64,000 nt of DNA from Muribaculaceae bacterium (GCA_023666425.1 JAMPCA010000004.1:1-64000), one strand, 5' to 3'. Shown: positions 8,462-17,458, counted from the stretch's first letter. Numbers and translations: made by a program. The notes: a model not told the origin generated them from the letters alone.

Positions 8462-9662
8462 CCGTCTAAAAAAGAACATCAGCCTGCTTCTGCTTTTGCT
8501 GGTCGGGGCGATCTACATTGCCTGCCTGAGTGCCTTTAACTGGATAAATTACCGGGACAATGTAGACCAGCTGAAAATTGATGTGCGGGAGGAGATTCAG
8601 GAGACGGGCTGGAGGAGCTTTCTGCTGGGAGAGGACAGCAGCCTTGAGATGGAGGGAATCGACTACTGTGTATTGAAGCTGAAGCAGGGCGGCGGGATAG
8701 AGATCAAAGTGAACGCTTTTTCCGGAAAATCCGAAGAGCAGCTCAGGGAATACGGGAGATATTTTGCGGAAAATGCAGGAAATTCCAAGCACTACGCGGG
8801 AGTGACCTACATCTTTAAGAGGCACAAAACGCTGGGATCCCATGTCATATTTATCAGTAAAAAACCGGCGCTGTATGCATCACTTCCCGTAATGGGAATC
8901 AGCGTGATCGCCGGGGTTCTTGGAATTCTGGCGCTCCTTGAGGCGGCGCGGCTTTTGACCCGCTGGCTGGTGCGCCCGGTGGAGAATATGCTTTCTTCTG
9001 AGAAACAGTTTCTGTCAAACGCAAGCCACGAGCTCAAGACGCCGCTCACGGTGATTGGGGCAAACGCAGAGCTTCTGGAGAAAGAAATCGGGGAAAATAA
9101 GCATCTGCTTTACATTCGGCAGGAGGTAGAGCGCATGACGGCGCTGGTGAACCGTATGCTCACACTGGTGCGGCTGGAAGATCCGAGCCAGAGAGAGGCA
9201 TTTGCGCGTTTTCCCGCAGAAGAAGCATTTTTCGATGTGATCTACCCGATGGAGAGCGTGGCCTATGAGAAGAAGATTACGCTGTCCGTGGATATCGCCC
9301 AGAATCTGTATCTGAACGGAAGCAGGGAACAGCTGAAAAGCCTCATGTCCATTCTTCTGGACAATGCTATCGCATACACCCCGGAGGGCGGGAGCATTTC
9401 CATCCGGGCTTTTTTGCGTTCCGGCAGGATCTGGCTGAAAGTAAAAAACACCGGGGAGGAAATTCCGGAGAGTGTGCGCACACGGCTCTTTGAACGCTTT
9501 TACCGCCAGGACGACGCCCGCACCGGGGACAACCATTTCGGGCTGGGGCTTTCCATTGCCCAGAGCATCGTGGCGAACCATCACGGACAGCTTAAGGTGG
9601 AGAGCCGGGACGGGGAAAACTGTTTTACGGTAACGCTTCCCGCCGCCGGGAAAAGTGTTTGA
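8454..9662 (+). CDS. sensor histidine kinase (HisKA/HATPase)
   Basis: Membrane kinase of 402 residues, partner of the OmpR regulator. Transmembrane helices at about 9-28 and 142-163 flank an extracytoplasmic domain of some 110 residues. SNASHELKTPLTVIG is the H box, then ILLDNAIAYTPEGG (N box), HFGLGLSIAQSIV (G box). The linker after TM2 is short and HAMP-like. Two helices with a small sensor loop suggest detection of an envelope signal. Confidence 0.9.
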   Translation: MLNRLKKNISLLLLLLVGAIYIACLSAFNWINYRDNVDQLKIDVREEIQETGWRSFLLGEDSSLEMEGIDYCVLKLKQGGGIEIKVNAFSGKSEEQLREYGRYFAENAGNSKHYAGVTYIFKRHKTLGSHVIFISKKPALYASLPVMGISVIAGVLGILALLEAARLLTRWLVRPVENMLSSEKQFLSNASHELKTPLTVIGANAELLEKEIGENKHLLYIRQEVERMTALVNRMLTLVRLEDPSQREAFARFPAEEAFFDVIYPMESVAYEKKITLSVDIAQNLYLNGSREQLKSLMSILLDNAIAYTPEGGSISIRAFLRSGRIWLKVKNTGEEIPESVRTRLFERFYRQDDARTGDNHFGLGLSIAQSIVANHHGQLKVESRDGENCFTVTLPAAGKSV

Positions 9663-9689
9663 CAAAATTGACAAAATTTGTAAGGACTC

Positions 9690-9718
9690 TTGCGTGAAAA
9701 TCTGCATGGATGTAAAAT
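9690..9718 (+). promoter_or_regulatory. sigma-A-type promoter of pyk
   Basis: TTGCGT (9690-9695), 17 bases, TAAAAT (9713-9718), placed 55 bases before the pyruvate kinase ATG and after the kinase gene's stop. Read by eye; a nearby TATAAG is an alternative -10. Confidence 0.45.
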
Positions 9719-9773
9719 ATAAGGGATAAAATAATGAGGAGGGGGCGCCATTCGCGCTGAGTAAGGAGAGAGC

Positions 9774-11186
9774 ATGAGAAAAACAAAAATTATCTGTACC
9801 ATCGGACCGGCGAGCGAGAATGAGGAAGTGCTTACGAAAATGTGTGAGGCTGGGATGGACGTGGCGAGACTGAATTTTTCCCACGGCACCCATGAGGAGC
9901 ATCAGACAAAGATTGATTTAATCAAGCGGGTGCGGGAGAAGCTGGATCTGCCTATCGCGATAATGCTTGACACCAAAGGGCCGGAGTACCGGATCAAGAC
10001 CTTTGAGAAGGGAAAAGTGACACTAGAGGAGGGTGCGGATTTTATTCTGACGACCGAGGACGTGGTGGGAAATGAAAAGCGGGTTTCCGTGACCTACGAG
10101 CATTTGGTTGAGAACCTTCAAATCGGGGACAGAATTCTCATCAACAATGGACTGATTATTTTAGAGGCAAAAGAGCTGAGAGACACAGAGGCTGTCTGCA
10201 CGGTGCTGGCGGGGGGCGAGCTCTCAGACCGCAAGAGCATGAATTTTCCGAACAAGGTGATGAACCATGCCTACTTAAGCGAGCAGGATAAGCAGGATCT
10301 GCTCTTTGGCATCCGGAATGAGGCGGATTTTGTGGCGGCCTCCTTTGTGTCCACGAAGCAGGACGTGGCGGATCTGCGGAGCTTTCTGGACGAGAACGGC
10401 GGGCAGGATATAGATATTATCGCTAAGATTGAGAACCGTTCCGGGGTGGATCATGTGGAGGAGATCTGCGAGATCGCCAATGGCATCATGATCGCGAGGG
10501 GCGATCTGGGTGTGGAAATTCCGGGCATGGAGGTTCCGGCCATTCAGAAATACCTGATCAATACCTGCCGGATGCTCGGCACCCGGGTGATTACCGCGAC
10601 CGAGATGTTGGAGTCCATGATCCATAATCCAAGACCCACGAGGGCAGAGCTGTCCGACGTGGCCAATGCAGTGTACGACGGCACCTCTGCGATCATGCTC
10701 TCCGGAGAGTCTGCGGCGGGCAAATATCCGGTGGAGGCCGTAAAAAATATGGCGCAGATTGCGGAGTACACCGAGAGCCAGATTGATTACGGCAAGCGTT
10801 TTGCTTCCAGCGAATTCCAGATCAACAATGTGCTGGATGCAGTTTCCCACTCGACCTGCGCCATGGCAATCGACGTGCAGGCGAAGGGAATCGTGGTCAG
10901 CTCCTTAAGCGGACGGACAGCCCGCATGGTCAGCCGCTTCCGTTGTCCGGTGGACATTCTGGGCATGACGACCTCGGAGAAGGCGTGGCGTAAGCTGAAC
11001 CTGAGCTGGGGAGTGACGCCGGTGCACTGTGAGGAATACAGCTCTATGGAGGTTATGTTCTACAATGCAGTGAAGCGGGCGAAGGAAGTTCTCCATCTGG
11101 AAAAGGGCGACAACGTCGTTCTGACCGGAGGCCTGATCAACGGCCAGACCGGCAACACCAACGTAATCAAGGTCGAGAGGATTTAA
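9774..11186 (+). CDS. pyk: pyruvate kinase
   Basis: Converts phosphoenolpyruvate and ADP to pyruvate and ATP, the last step of glycolysis, in the cytoplasm. The 470-residue protein starts RKTKIICTIGPAS, has MLDTKGPEYR, the metal/PEP site IARGDLGVEIP, and the signature RVITATEMLESMI. It ends after the allosteric domain, without the extra PEP-utiliser-like C-terminal domain carried by some Firmicute enzymes (about 585 residues). ATG follows AAGGAGAG. A single gene with its own promoter; the inverted-repeat element begins four bases after its stop. Confidence 0.97.
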   Translation: MRKTKIICTIGPASENEEVLTKMCEAGMDVARLNFSHGTHEEHQTKIDLIKRVREKLDLPIAIMLDTKGPEYRIKTFEKGKVTLEEGADFILTTEDVVGNEKRVSVTYEHLVENLQIGDRILINNGLIILEAKELRDTEAVCTVLAGGELSDRKSMNFPNKVMNHAYLSEQDKQDLLFGIRNEADFVAASFVSTKQDVADLRSFLDENGGQDIDIIAKIENRSGVDHVEEICEIANGIMIARGDLGVEIPGMEVPAIQKYLINTCRMLGTRVITATEMLESMIHNPRPTRAELSDVANAVYDGTSAIMLSGESAAGKYPVEAVKNMAQIAEYTESQIDYGKRFASSEFQINNVLDAVSHSTCAMAIDVQAKGIVVSSLSGRTARMVSRFRCPVDILGMTTSEKAWRKLNLSWGVTPVHCEEYSSMEVMFYNAVKRAKEVLHLEKGDNVVLTGGLINGQTGNTNVIKVERI

Positions 11187-11190
11187 TACA

Positions 11191-11468
11191 CGGAAATCCA
11201 TTTTATATTTTTAAGCGGCGGAGCGTGCAAAAGGATTCCAAAGCTATCTTTGTGAAGGAAAATAGGATTTTCTTAACGTTTTGCATACAATCAGCGATTA
11301 CGGGACATGGATGTCCCGTGAAGCCCGCACTGAGCCACGAGGGCGAATTGTGGGCGGTCGCGTCAGGAGAGGCAGAACTTTCAAAACGTTTAGAAAATCC
11401 ATTTGACGGAACAGATAGCATGGAACCTTTTAGCACGCTCCGCCGCTTGTAATTAAAATGGACTTCCG
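11191..11468 (+). repeat. 278-bp element with about 49-bp imperfect inverted ends
   Basis: Bases 11191-11239 are nearly the reverse complement of 11420-11468: both contain AGCGGCGGAGCGTGC, and the outermost CGGAAATC pairs with GACTTCCG. A nested pair (GGATTTTCTTAACGTTTTG at 11265-11283 against 11382-11400) and a central palindrome (ACGGGACAT, two bases, ATGTCCCGT at 11300-11319) complete a folded-back structure. It fills the space between pyk and the next gene. A non-autonomous, MITE-like element or a large structured transcript both fit; a 75-codon frame inside is not believed to be a gene. Confidence 0.75.
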
Positions 11469-11497
11469 CGAAATTTCCGTGAAATTGAAAAAACCCC

Positions 11498-11525
11498 TTG
11501 CATTTTTCAGCGTATGTGGTATGAT
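11498..11525 (+). promoter_or_regulatory. promoter of the Big2-domain gene
   Basis: TTGCAT (11498-11503), 16 bases, TATGAT (11520-11525), 75 bases upstream of the ATG at 11601 and just beyond the inverted-repeat element. Confidence 0.5.
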
Positions 11526-11600
11526 AGACACACCCCATTTTTTGGCGGTGGAATTCTGCCGCATACGCTTCCCTTTTATTCGAGAAGAACAGGGGGGTTT

Positions 11601-12614
11601 ATGAAAAAGAATCAAAAGCGTTTACAAGCTGTAATCGCATTCCTATGCATGATTTCCATGCTGTGTTTCCAGACTGGTAAAGAGACGGTATATGCAGGCG
11701 CAGGCTGCTCTTTTGTGGTGCTCGACGCCTATGCAAAAACTGTGGATATTGGAGAGGAATTCTATCTCCTCGCCCTTTCCACCGACGGAGCAAAAATCAC
11801 CTTTTCCTCCGCCGATACGAAGGTTGCATCGGTAAGCTCCTATGGGTTAGTGACCGCGAAGAAAGCGGGGACAACGAGGATCCGGGCAAAGACAAAAAAT
11901 GCAGAAGCGTACTGTAAAGTCACTGTGAAGAAAACCACGATTTCCCTAAACAAAACGAGTGTTTCCATGGAGAATGGCAGCGTATTCCGGCTCAAAGCGA
12001 CCGTTTCAAGCGGACATGAGCCGGCCTTTAAGTCCTCGAAGCGCAGTGTCGCCACGGTGGACGATCAGGGCGTGGTCACGGCGGTGAAGCCCGGCGAGAC
12101 CGTCATCACGGTCAGGGCGGACAATGTGGAGGCGGTCTGCAAGGTTCGGGTGAAACAGCCCGTGGTGACCATAAGTAAAAGCCGGGCGACCCTCTACCGT
12201 AAGGGGGAGCTTACACTTTCCGTTACCTCCACCTCAAAGAGTACGCCCAGGTGGAAAAGCAGTAAGTCCAGCGTCGCCACGGTGGATAATAAAGGAAAGG
12301 TCACAGCCATAAAGCACGGCACGGCCATCATCACGGTTACGGTGGACGGTGTGAGTAAGACCTGTGAGGTGACAGTGAAGCAGCCGGCGGTGAAGCTGTC
12401 TCCTGGAAATCTCTGCCTTGCACAGGGGGAGACTGGGAAGGTGAAAGCCACCGTATCCTCCGGCAATACACCGGTTTTTTCCAGCTCAAATACCAGTGTC
12501 GCCACGGTGGATGAATACGGCACTGTGACCGCCGTGAGTGCCGGAAAGGCATATATCTATGCCGCAGAGGACGGGATAAAGGCCAAAATAAAAATTACAG
12601 TCACTGAAAAATAA
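11601..12614 (+). CDS. secreted protein with four bacterial Ig-like (Big2) domains
   Basis: Exported protein of 337 residues. A signal peptide (KKNQKRLQAVIAFLCMISML) is followed by four Big2-type repeats of about 75-80 residues, each with a core of the form SSVATVDNKGKVTA and an ITVT-type end strand (for instance VATVDDQGVVTAVKPGETVI). No sorting signal, transmembrane anchor or enzymatic domain follows; it may be secreted or bound non-covalently to the wall. ATG 11601 has AGGGGGG ahead of it. Such repeats act as adhesion or spacer modules. Confidence 0.88.
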   Translation: MKKNQKRLQAVIAFLCMISMLCFQTGKETVYAGAGCSFVVLDAYAKTVDIGEEFYLLALSTDGAKITFSSADTKVASVSSYGLVTAKKAGTTRIRAKTKNAEAYCKVTVKKTTISLNKTSVSMENGSVFRLKATVSSGHEPAFKSSKRSVATVDDQGVVTAVKPGETVITVRADNVEAVCKVRVKQPVVTISKSRATLYRKGELTLSVTSTSKSTPRWKSSKSSVATVDNKGKVTAIKHGTAIITVTVDGVSKTCEVTVKQPAVKLSPGNLCLAQGETGKVKATVSSGNTPVFSSSNTSVATVDEYGTVTAVSAGKAYIYAAEDGIKAKIKITVTEK

Positions 12615-12663
12615 TTTTTGACATTTCGTGAGGGAAGCGTTGCGGCAGAATTCAAAATTTCTA

Positions 12664-12693
12664 TGAATAACTTGCCTTCATTTACAGATACTA
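12664..12693 (+). promoter_or_regulatory. sigma-G-like promoter of spoVT
   Basis: TGAATA (12664-12669), 17 bases, GATACTA (12687-12693). This fits the forespore sigma-G consensus (TGAATA, about 17-18, CATACTA) with one mismatch. spoVT is a sigma-G gene in Bacillus subtilis, which supports the reading. The ATG lies 39 bases after the -10. Confidence 0.6.
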
Positions 12694-12731
12694 ACAAAAA
12701 GTATTTTAGACAATGGAGGTCCTTAAGATAT

Positions 12732-13280
12732 ATGAAAGCAACGGGAATTGTGAGAAGAATTGATGATCTGGGCAGAATTGTGGTGCCGAAGGAGATCCGC
12801 AGAACTCTCCGCATCCGGGAGGGCGATCCTCTTGAGATTTTTACGAACCGGGAGGGAGAGATCATGCTGAAAAAATATTCGCCGGTCGGGGAGCTGGGAG
12901 AGTTTGCCGCCAGCTATGCCGAGGCTCTGGCCAAGGCGGTGGGCGCGCTGGTATGTATCACAGACCGGGATTATGTGATCGCGGCGGCGGGAAGCGGCCG
13001 AAAGGATCTGGAGGGGGAGCATCTGAGCAAGGACGTGGAGGAACTCATGGAAAAGAGGGGCACTTTCACGGTGGAGGATGTGCACAGTGAGCTGCCGATC
13101 GTTACCAAGGAATGGCAGAGCGACCACAAGGAGGCAGTGCTCTCCACGATCACCTGCAACGGGGACTGTCAGGGCTCGGTCATTATGATGGGACAGAAAG
13201 AGAAGTCTGCGGGGCTGGAGGTGCTAAAGGCACTGGCGCTCTCCGCAGCCGGATTCCTTGGAAAGCAGATGGAGCAGTAG
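12732..13280 (+). CDS. spoVT: stage V sporulation protein T
   Basis: Forespore transcription regulator, 182 residues. The N-terminal AbrB-type swapped-hairpin DNA-binding domain is unmistakable (MKATGIVRRIDDLGRIVVPK, then EIRRTLRIREGDPLEIF), followed by a GAF-like domain (about 55-180) with CITDRDYVIAAAG. ATG 12732 follows ATGGAGGTCC; the open frame to 12618 is ignored. It implies an endospore-forming or formerly sporulating lineage. A terminator follows. Confidence 0.95.
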   Translation: MKATGIVRRIDDLGRIVVPKEIRRTLRIREGDPLEIFTNREGEIMLKKYSPVGELGEFAASYAEALAKAVGALVCITDRDYVIAAAGSGRKDLEGEHLSKDVEELMEKRGTFTVEDVHSELPIVTKEWQSDHKEAVLSTITCNGDCQGSVIMMGQKEKSAGLEVLKALALSAAGFLGKQMEQ

Positions 13281-13312
13281 GCATTGGCTGTTTCATAGAA
13301 TTTTAAACCTCT

Positions 13313-13358
13313 AAAAGCAGTGAACCCGCTTGTTATGAAAACGGCTCGCTGCTTTTTT
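13313..13358 (+). terminator. intrinsic terminator after spoVT
   Basis: AAAAGCAGTGA and TCGCTGCTTTTTT form an imperfect stem with CCCG/CGG pairing inside, ending in six T residues. Confidence 0.75.
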
Positions 13359-13405
13359 GCATTCCGCTTTTTTGAAATTTCTGTCTGCTACAAATTTCTG
13401 TTTTA

Positions 13406-13606
13406 TTGACAAATGGAGAAACAGTTGTTATATCAAGACCACGAAACCAAAATATTTACATGATAAATGAAGCGGAATATAATGCATTGCAAAAAGCAAA
13501 GAGAAACGCAGAATATCTTGCAATGCTGGATCAGTCAGATGAAGAGTTGAAAGCTGGAAAAGTAGTAGTTAAGACTATGGAAGAACTTGAGGCTATGGAG
13601 AACTGA
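13406..13606 (+). pseudogene. Phd/YefM antitoxin, 5'-truncated
   Basis: The 66 codons (TTG start) begin inside the family fold: NGETVVISRPRNQNIYMI matches the central strands of Phd/YefM antitoxins, and the tail holds the helical toxin-binding segment EELKAGKVVVKTMEELEAME. The roughly 20 N-terminal residues that form the DNA-binding helix are missing and no in-frame match was found upstream, nor is there a ribosome site. The coupled toxin is frameshifted, so the locus looks dead. The residual tail could still bind toxin if translated. Confidence 0.7.
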
Positions 13607-13610
13607 AAGC

Positions 13611-13879
13611 ATGAATCTTCTGTTTACAGATACCGGCTGGGCGCAGTATACAGAATGGCAGGGGCAGGATAAAAAAAGACCATAAAGCGGATAAACCAGC
13701 TGCTAAAAAGTATTGAAAGGGACGGAGCATTACAGGGAATTGGCAAGCCGGAACTGTTGAGGCACGACAAATCAGGTTTGTACAGTAGGCGGATAGATGA
13801 TGCAAACCGCCTTGTATATCAGATATCTGAAAATAATTTCATCATTGTGAAGTCTTGTAAAGGGCACTATGAAATTTAA
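13611..13879 (+). pseudogene. YoeB-type toxin, frameshifted
   Basis: Starts four bases after the antitoxin stop as MNLLFTDTGWAQYTEWQGQD, the standard YoeB opening, then hits a stop after an A-run near 13670. The rest continues in another frame: KRINQLLKSIERDG, SGLYSRRIDDANRLVYQI and the terminal SCKGHYE, which hold the ribosome-dependent RNase residues. A one- or two-base slip in the A-run explains the break. Together with the truncated antitoxin this is a decayed type II toxin-antitoxin locus. Confidence 0.8.
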
Positions 13880-13928
13880 TTTATCCTTTTTGTCTTAGGG
13901 GCAATTTAAAATTTAAGAAAAAGATAAT

Positions 13929-13957
13929 TTGCATATAAGGGGTAAAAGCGATAAAAT
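13929..13957 (+). promoter_or_regulatory. promoter of the class A PBP gene
   Basis: TTGCAT (13929-13934), 17 bases, TAAAAT (13952-13957), 55 bases before the ATG. Confidence 0.5.
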
Positions 13958-14011
13958 ACCCATATATTATGTGCGGCGTGGGCGCGCACAAATGACTTAT
14001 GGGGAGACTTT

Positions 14012-16405
14012 ATGGCAGGCAACACCACCGATACTACGAAGAAAAAGAAAAAAAGAAAGAAAAAAAAGCATCGTCTGTTCTGGTTTATGATCAAGCTGCA
14101 GATCGTGCTGATGCTGGTCGTTGTGGCCGCGTTTGGCTATTATTGCTTTGGAGGCTACGCGCAGGAGGTGCAGCAGCTTAAGCATGAGGCGGCAACCATG
14201 GTGGCTGCCTCGGACGAGAGCCTTTTTGTGCCCTCCCAGACCAGCGAGGTCTACGATACAAACGGGAATCTGATCTCCGAGCGCAAGGGGGAGAAGGACG
14301 CCGAGTATTTATCCTATGAGGACATACCGAAAGACTTTGTCGCGGCCATGATCAGCATCGAAGATAAGAAATTTTACAGTCACAGCGGAGTGGATTTTAA
14401 GGCAGTGGCAAGAGCCGCAAAGGCGTTTGTGAAGGCGAAGCTCAACAAGACTACCTCCTCGCAGGGAGCCAGCACGATCACCATGCAGCTTGCGAAGCTC
14501 ATGTACATGGAGCCGGATAAGACGTGGCAGTACAAGGTAGAGCAGATGTTTCTTGCGATGGAGCTGGAGAAGCGCTACAGCAAGGAAAAAATTATGGAGT
14601 TTTATCTCAATAATATCTATTTTTCAAATGGGTATTATGGGATTGAGGCGGCCTGCCACGGTTATTTTAACTGTGAGCCAGGCGAGCTGAACCTCTCGCA
14701 GGTCGCGTTTTTGTGTGCGATTCCCAACAGCCCCTCCTATTACGATCCGGTCGTGAATTTTGACAATACGATCGGGCGGCGGGACAGAATCTTAAAAAAT
14801 ATGCTGGAAGACGGCAAAATCTCGCAGGAGACCTACTATGAGGCGGTTAAGACGGATATCGAGCTGAACCGTCCGCAGGAGAGCTCCGGGTTTTTGTCCA
14901 ACAACTATGTGGATACTTATACATATTATTGTGCGACCCGGGCGCTGATGGAGCAGGAGGGTTTTGTATTCCGGAATTACTTCGAATCGAACGAGCAGCA
15001 GGAGGCCTATGAGGCGGAGTACGACGAGCTGTTTGCGGCCTGCCAGAAAAGGCTTTATGCCGGAGGCTACAAGATTTATACTTCCATTGACATGGACAAA
15101 CAGAATGAGCTGCAGGCGGCGGTGGACGACGCGCTTGCGGGTTTTACGGACACCTACGAGGATGGCGCATACGAGATGCAGGGCGCTGCAGTGTGCATCG
15201 ATAATGAAAGCGGCTATGTGGCGGCAATTGTCGGAGGCAGGGAGCAGGATCTTGGCCCCTACACGCTGAACCGGGCATATCAGAGCCACCGGCAGCCCGG
15301 CAGCTCGATCAAGCCGTTGATTGTATATACGCCGGCTTTTGAGCGGGGCTATGACCCGGACACCATTGTGGATGACCATGAGCTGGAGGACGGCCCCAGC
15401 AATTCCAATGGTGCATATGCAGGGGAAGTGCCCCTGCGTTATGCGGTGGAACAGTCCCTGAATACAGTCGCATGGCAGATTTATGAGGAGCTGACCCCGA
15501 CGGTGGGGCTGTCCTATCTCAAAAATATGGGCTTTACCAATATCGTGGATGCAGACTATATACCGGCGACCGCGCTGGGCGGCTTTACCAAAGGCGTGTC
15601 GGCGCTGGAGATGGCGGCGGCTTATGCGGCGCTCGAGAACGACGGCATGTACCGTTCGCCCACCTGCATCAAGTCCATCATTGATTCTGACGAGAACATT
15701 GTCTACGCTTCCCAGCAGGCGGCAGTAGTGGTCTATGACAAGACGGCGGCACGCATGATGACGGACGTGCTCACCTCCGTGATGCAGAAGGGCACCGGAA
15801 AGAAGATGAACCTTAAAAATATGCCCTGCGCAGGCAAGACGGGAACCACCAACGACCACAAGGACGGCTGGTTTGTGGGTTACACCCGCTACTATACCAC
15901 CAGCGTGTGGGTGGGCTGCGACTATCCGAGGGAGATTAAAAATCTGAGCGGAAGCAGCTATCCGGGAACGATCTGGCGGCAGTTTATGACGGCGATCCAC
16001 AAGGGGCTGCCGGAGATAGAATTTTTGCCTTACGCCCAGCTCTCAGAGGAGTTCATCGACCAGCAGCTGCAGGAACAGCAGGAGCAGCAGGACCGCCGGG
16101 AGGAGGGACAGCAGGATCCGGATGGGCAGCCGGAGGAAAACGGGGACAATACGGGCGCGGATACAGATGAACCCGCAAACGATAATGAAAACGGCGGGCA
16201 GGATGCGGACGGAGCGGAAGACAACGGGGGAGAAGACATAAACGGGGACACCGGAGGAGAGAATACAGGCGGCGAAAACGAAGGCGAAGAAGACGGGGGA
16301 GGAGAGAATACGGGAGGCAGTGCAGAAGAAGATGCAGGCGCAGATACCGGAGGAGACAATGCGGGTGAAGGGGAGAATGGCGCAGCCCCGGAGGCTGAAA
16401 ACTGA
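14012..16405 (+). CDS. class A penicillin-binding protein (PBP1A-type)
   Basis: Bifunctional peptidoglycan glycosyltransferase/transpeptidase of 797 residues. A Lys-rich cytoplasmic tail (11-24) precedes one transmembrane helix (about 27-50). The GT51 domain has EDKKFYSHSGVD and GASTITMQLAK; the transpeptidase domain has SSIK (nucleophile Ser), SLN and KTGTTND. Residues from about 680 form a Gln/Glu-rich then Gly/Asp/Glu/Asn-rich acidic tail of over 110 residues with no fold expected, probably a wall-spanning spacer. ATG follows GGGGAG. Monocistronic. Confidence 0.95.
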   Translation: MAGNTTDTTKKKKKRKKKKHRLFWFMIKLQIVLMLVVVAAFGYYCFGGYAQEVQQLKHEAATMVAASDESLFVPSQTSEVYDTNGNLISERKGEKDAEYLSYEDIPKDFVAAMISIEDKKFYSHSGVDFKAVARAAKAFVKAKLNKTTSSQGASTITMQLAKLMYMEPDKTWQYKVEQMFLAMELEKRYSKEKIMEFYLNNIYFSNGYYGIEAACHGYFNCEPGELNLSQVAFLCAIPNSPSYYDPVVNFDNTIGRRDRILKNMLEDGKISQETYYEAVKTDIELNRPQESSGFLSNNYVDTYTYYCATRALMEQEGFVFRNYFESNEQQEAYEAEYDELFAACQKRLYAGGYKIYTSIDMDKQNELQAAVDDALAGFTDTYEDGAYEMQGAAVCIDNESGYVAAIVGGREQDLGPYTLNRAYQSHRQPGSSIKPLIVYTPAFERGYDPDTIVDDHELEDGPSNSNGAYAGEVPLRYAVEQSLNTVAWQIYEELTPTVGLSYLKNMGFTNIVDADYIPATALGGFTKGVSALEMAAAYAALENDGMYRSPTCIKSIIDSDENIVYASQQAAVVVYDKTAARMMTDVLTSVMQKGTGKKMNLKNMPCAGKTGTTNDHKDGWFVGYTRYYTTSVWVGCDYPREIKNLSGSSYPGTIWRQFMTAIHKGLPEIEFLPYAQLSEEFIDQQLQEQQEQQDRREEGQQDPDGQPEENGDNTGADTDEPANDNENGGQDADGAEDNGGEDINGDTGGENTGGENEGEEDGGGENTGGSAEEDAGADTGGDNAGEGENGAAPEAEN

Positions 16406-16519
16406 AATATCGAAAAATTCCTAAAACGTAAAATCCGGTTGGAGTATGTCCGTGAATGTGTTACAATTGACACAGTAGTATTTATGTAAACCGGAAAGAA
16501 AGCAGAGGAGGGTATTTGA

Positions 16520-17458
16520 GTGAAGAAGTATGGATTTGGTGTAGATGTGGGCGGAACTACGATCAAGGTGGGTTTTTTCGAGACGGACGGAAAGCTTCTC
16601 GATAAGTGGGAGGTCAAGACGAACACAGAGGAAGGAGGCAGGGACATTCTCCCGGATATCGCGCAGGCGATTGACAATAAGCTTGCGCAGGAGGGCATCA
16701 GCAAGAATGACGTGCAGGGCATCGGCATCGGCGTGCCGGGGCCGGTCACTGCGGACGGCGTGGTACATAGCTGTGTGAACCTCGGCTGGGGCACCGTCAA
16801 TGTAGCCGAGCAGCTGGGAAGCCTTACGGGGATGTCTGTACAGGTGGGCAACGACGCGAATGTGGCGGCGCTCGGAGAGATGTGGCAGGGCGGAGCCAAA
16901 GGAAGCCGCGACGTGATCGTGGTGACTCTCGGCACCGGCGTGGGCGGCGGCATCATTGTGGATGGCAAGATTGTGGCCGGCTTCAACGGCGCGGGCGGTG
17001 AGATCGGACACATAACGGTGAACAATGACGAGATTGAGCCGTGCAACTGTGGCCAGTATGGCTGTCTGGAGCAGTATACCTCCGCGACGGGAATCGTGCG
17101 CATGGCGAAGCGGAAGCTGGCAAAGACGAATGCAGATACGAGCCTCCGGGATTTCGACGGACTGACGGCCAAAGATATTTTTGACGAGGCGAAAAAGGGC
17201 GACGAGGTGGCGGCAGGTCTTGTGGACGAGCTGGGAGAGATTTTAGGCGCGGCGCTTTCGAATATGGCGTGCGTGGTAAACCCCGAGGTCATCGTAATTG
17301 GTGGAGGCGTATCGAAGGCAGGCCAGATTTTGATTGATACGATCCAGAAGCATTTTATCGAGACGTCCTTCCACGCGTGCAGGGAGACCCGCTTTGCCCT
17401 TGCCACGCTGGGAAATGATGCGGGAATGTACGGCTGTATGCAGATGATTCTGGCATAG
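16520..17458 (+). CDS. glcK: ROK-family glucokinase
   Basis: Phosphorylates glucose with ATP to feed glycolysis; 312 residues, GTG start after AGAGGAGGGT. The phosphate-1 loop is GVDVGGTTIKVG, the catalytic Asp lies in GNDANVAALGE, and CNCGQYGCLEQY is the ROK zinc motif. The length equals that of Gram-positive ROK glucokinases rather than of DNA-binding ROK repressors, since no helix-turn-helix is present. Sugar specificity is inferred from family resemblance. Confidence 0.88.
   Translation: MKKYGFGVDVGGTTIKVGFFETDGKLLDKWEVKTNTEEGGRDILPDIAQAIDNKLAQEGISKNDVQGIGIGVPGPVTADGVVHSCVNLGWGTVNVAEQLGSLTGMSVQVGNDANVAALGEMWQGGAKGSRDVIVVTLGTGVGGGIIVDGKIVAGFNGAGGEIGHITVNNDEIEPCNCGQYGCLEQYTSATGIVRMAKRKLAKTNADTSLRDFDGLTAKDIFDEAKKGDEVAAGLVDELGEILGAALSNMACVVNPEVIVIGGGVSKAGQILIDTIQKHFIETSFHACRETRFALATLGNDAGMYGCMQMILA

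Noticed and set aside
11225-11452. 75-codon frame inside the inverted-repeat element
   Set aside because: Starts and ends in the repeat arms, no ribosome site; coding would be incidental to the structure.
14792-16000. 402-codon minus-strand frame
   Set aside because: Shadow of the PBP coding strand; the sense frame has all catalytic motifs.
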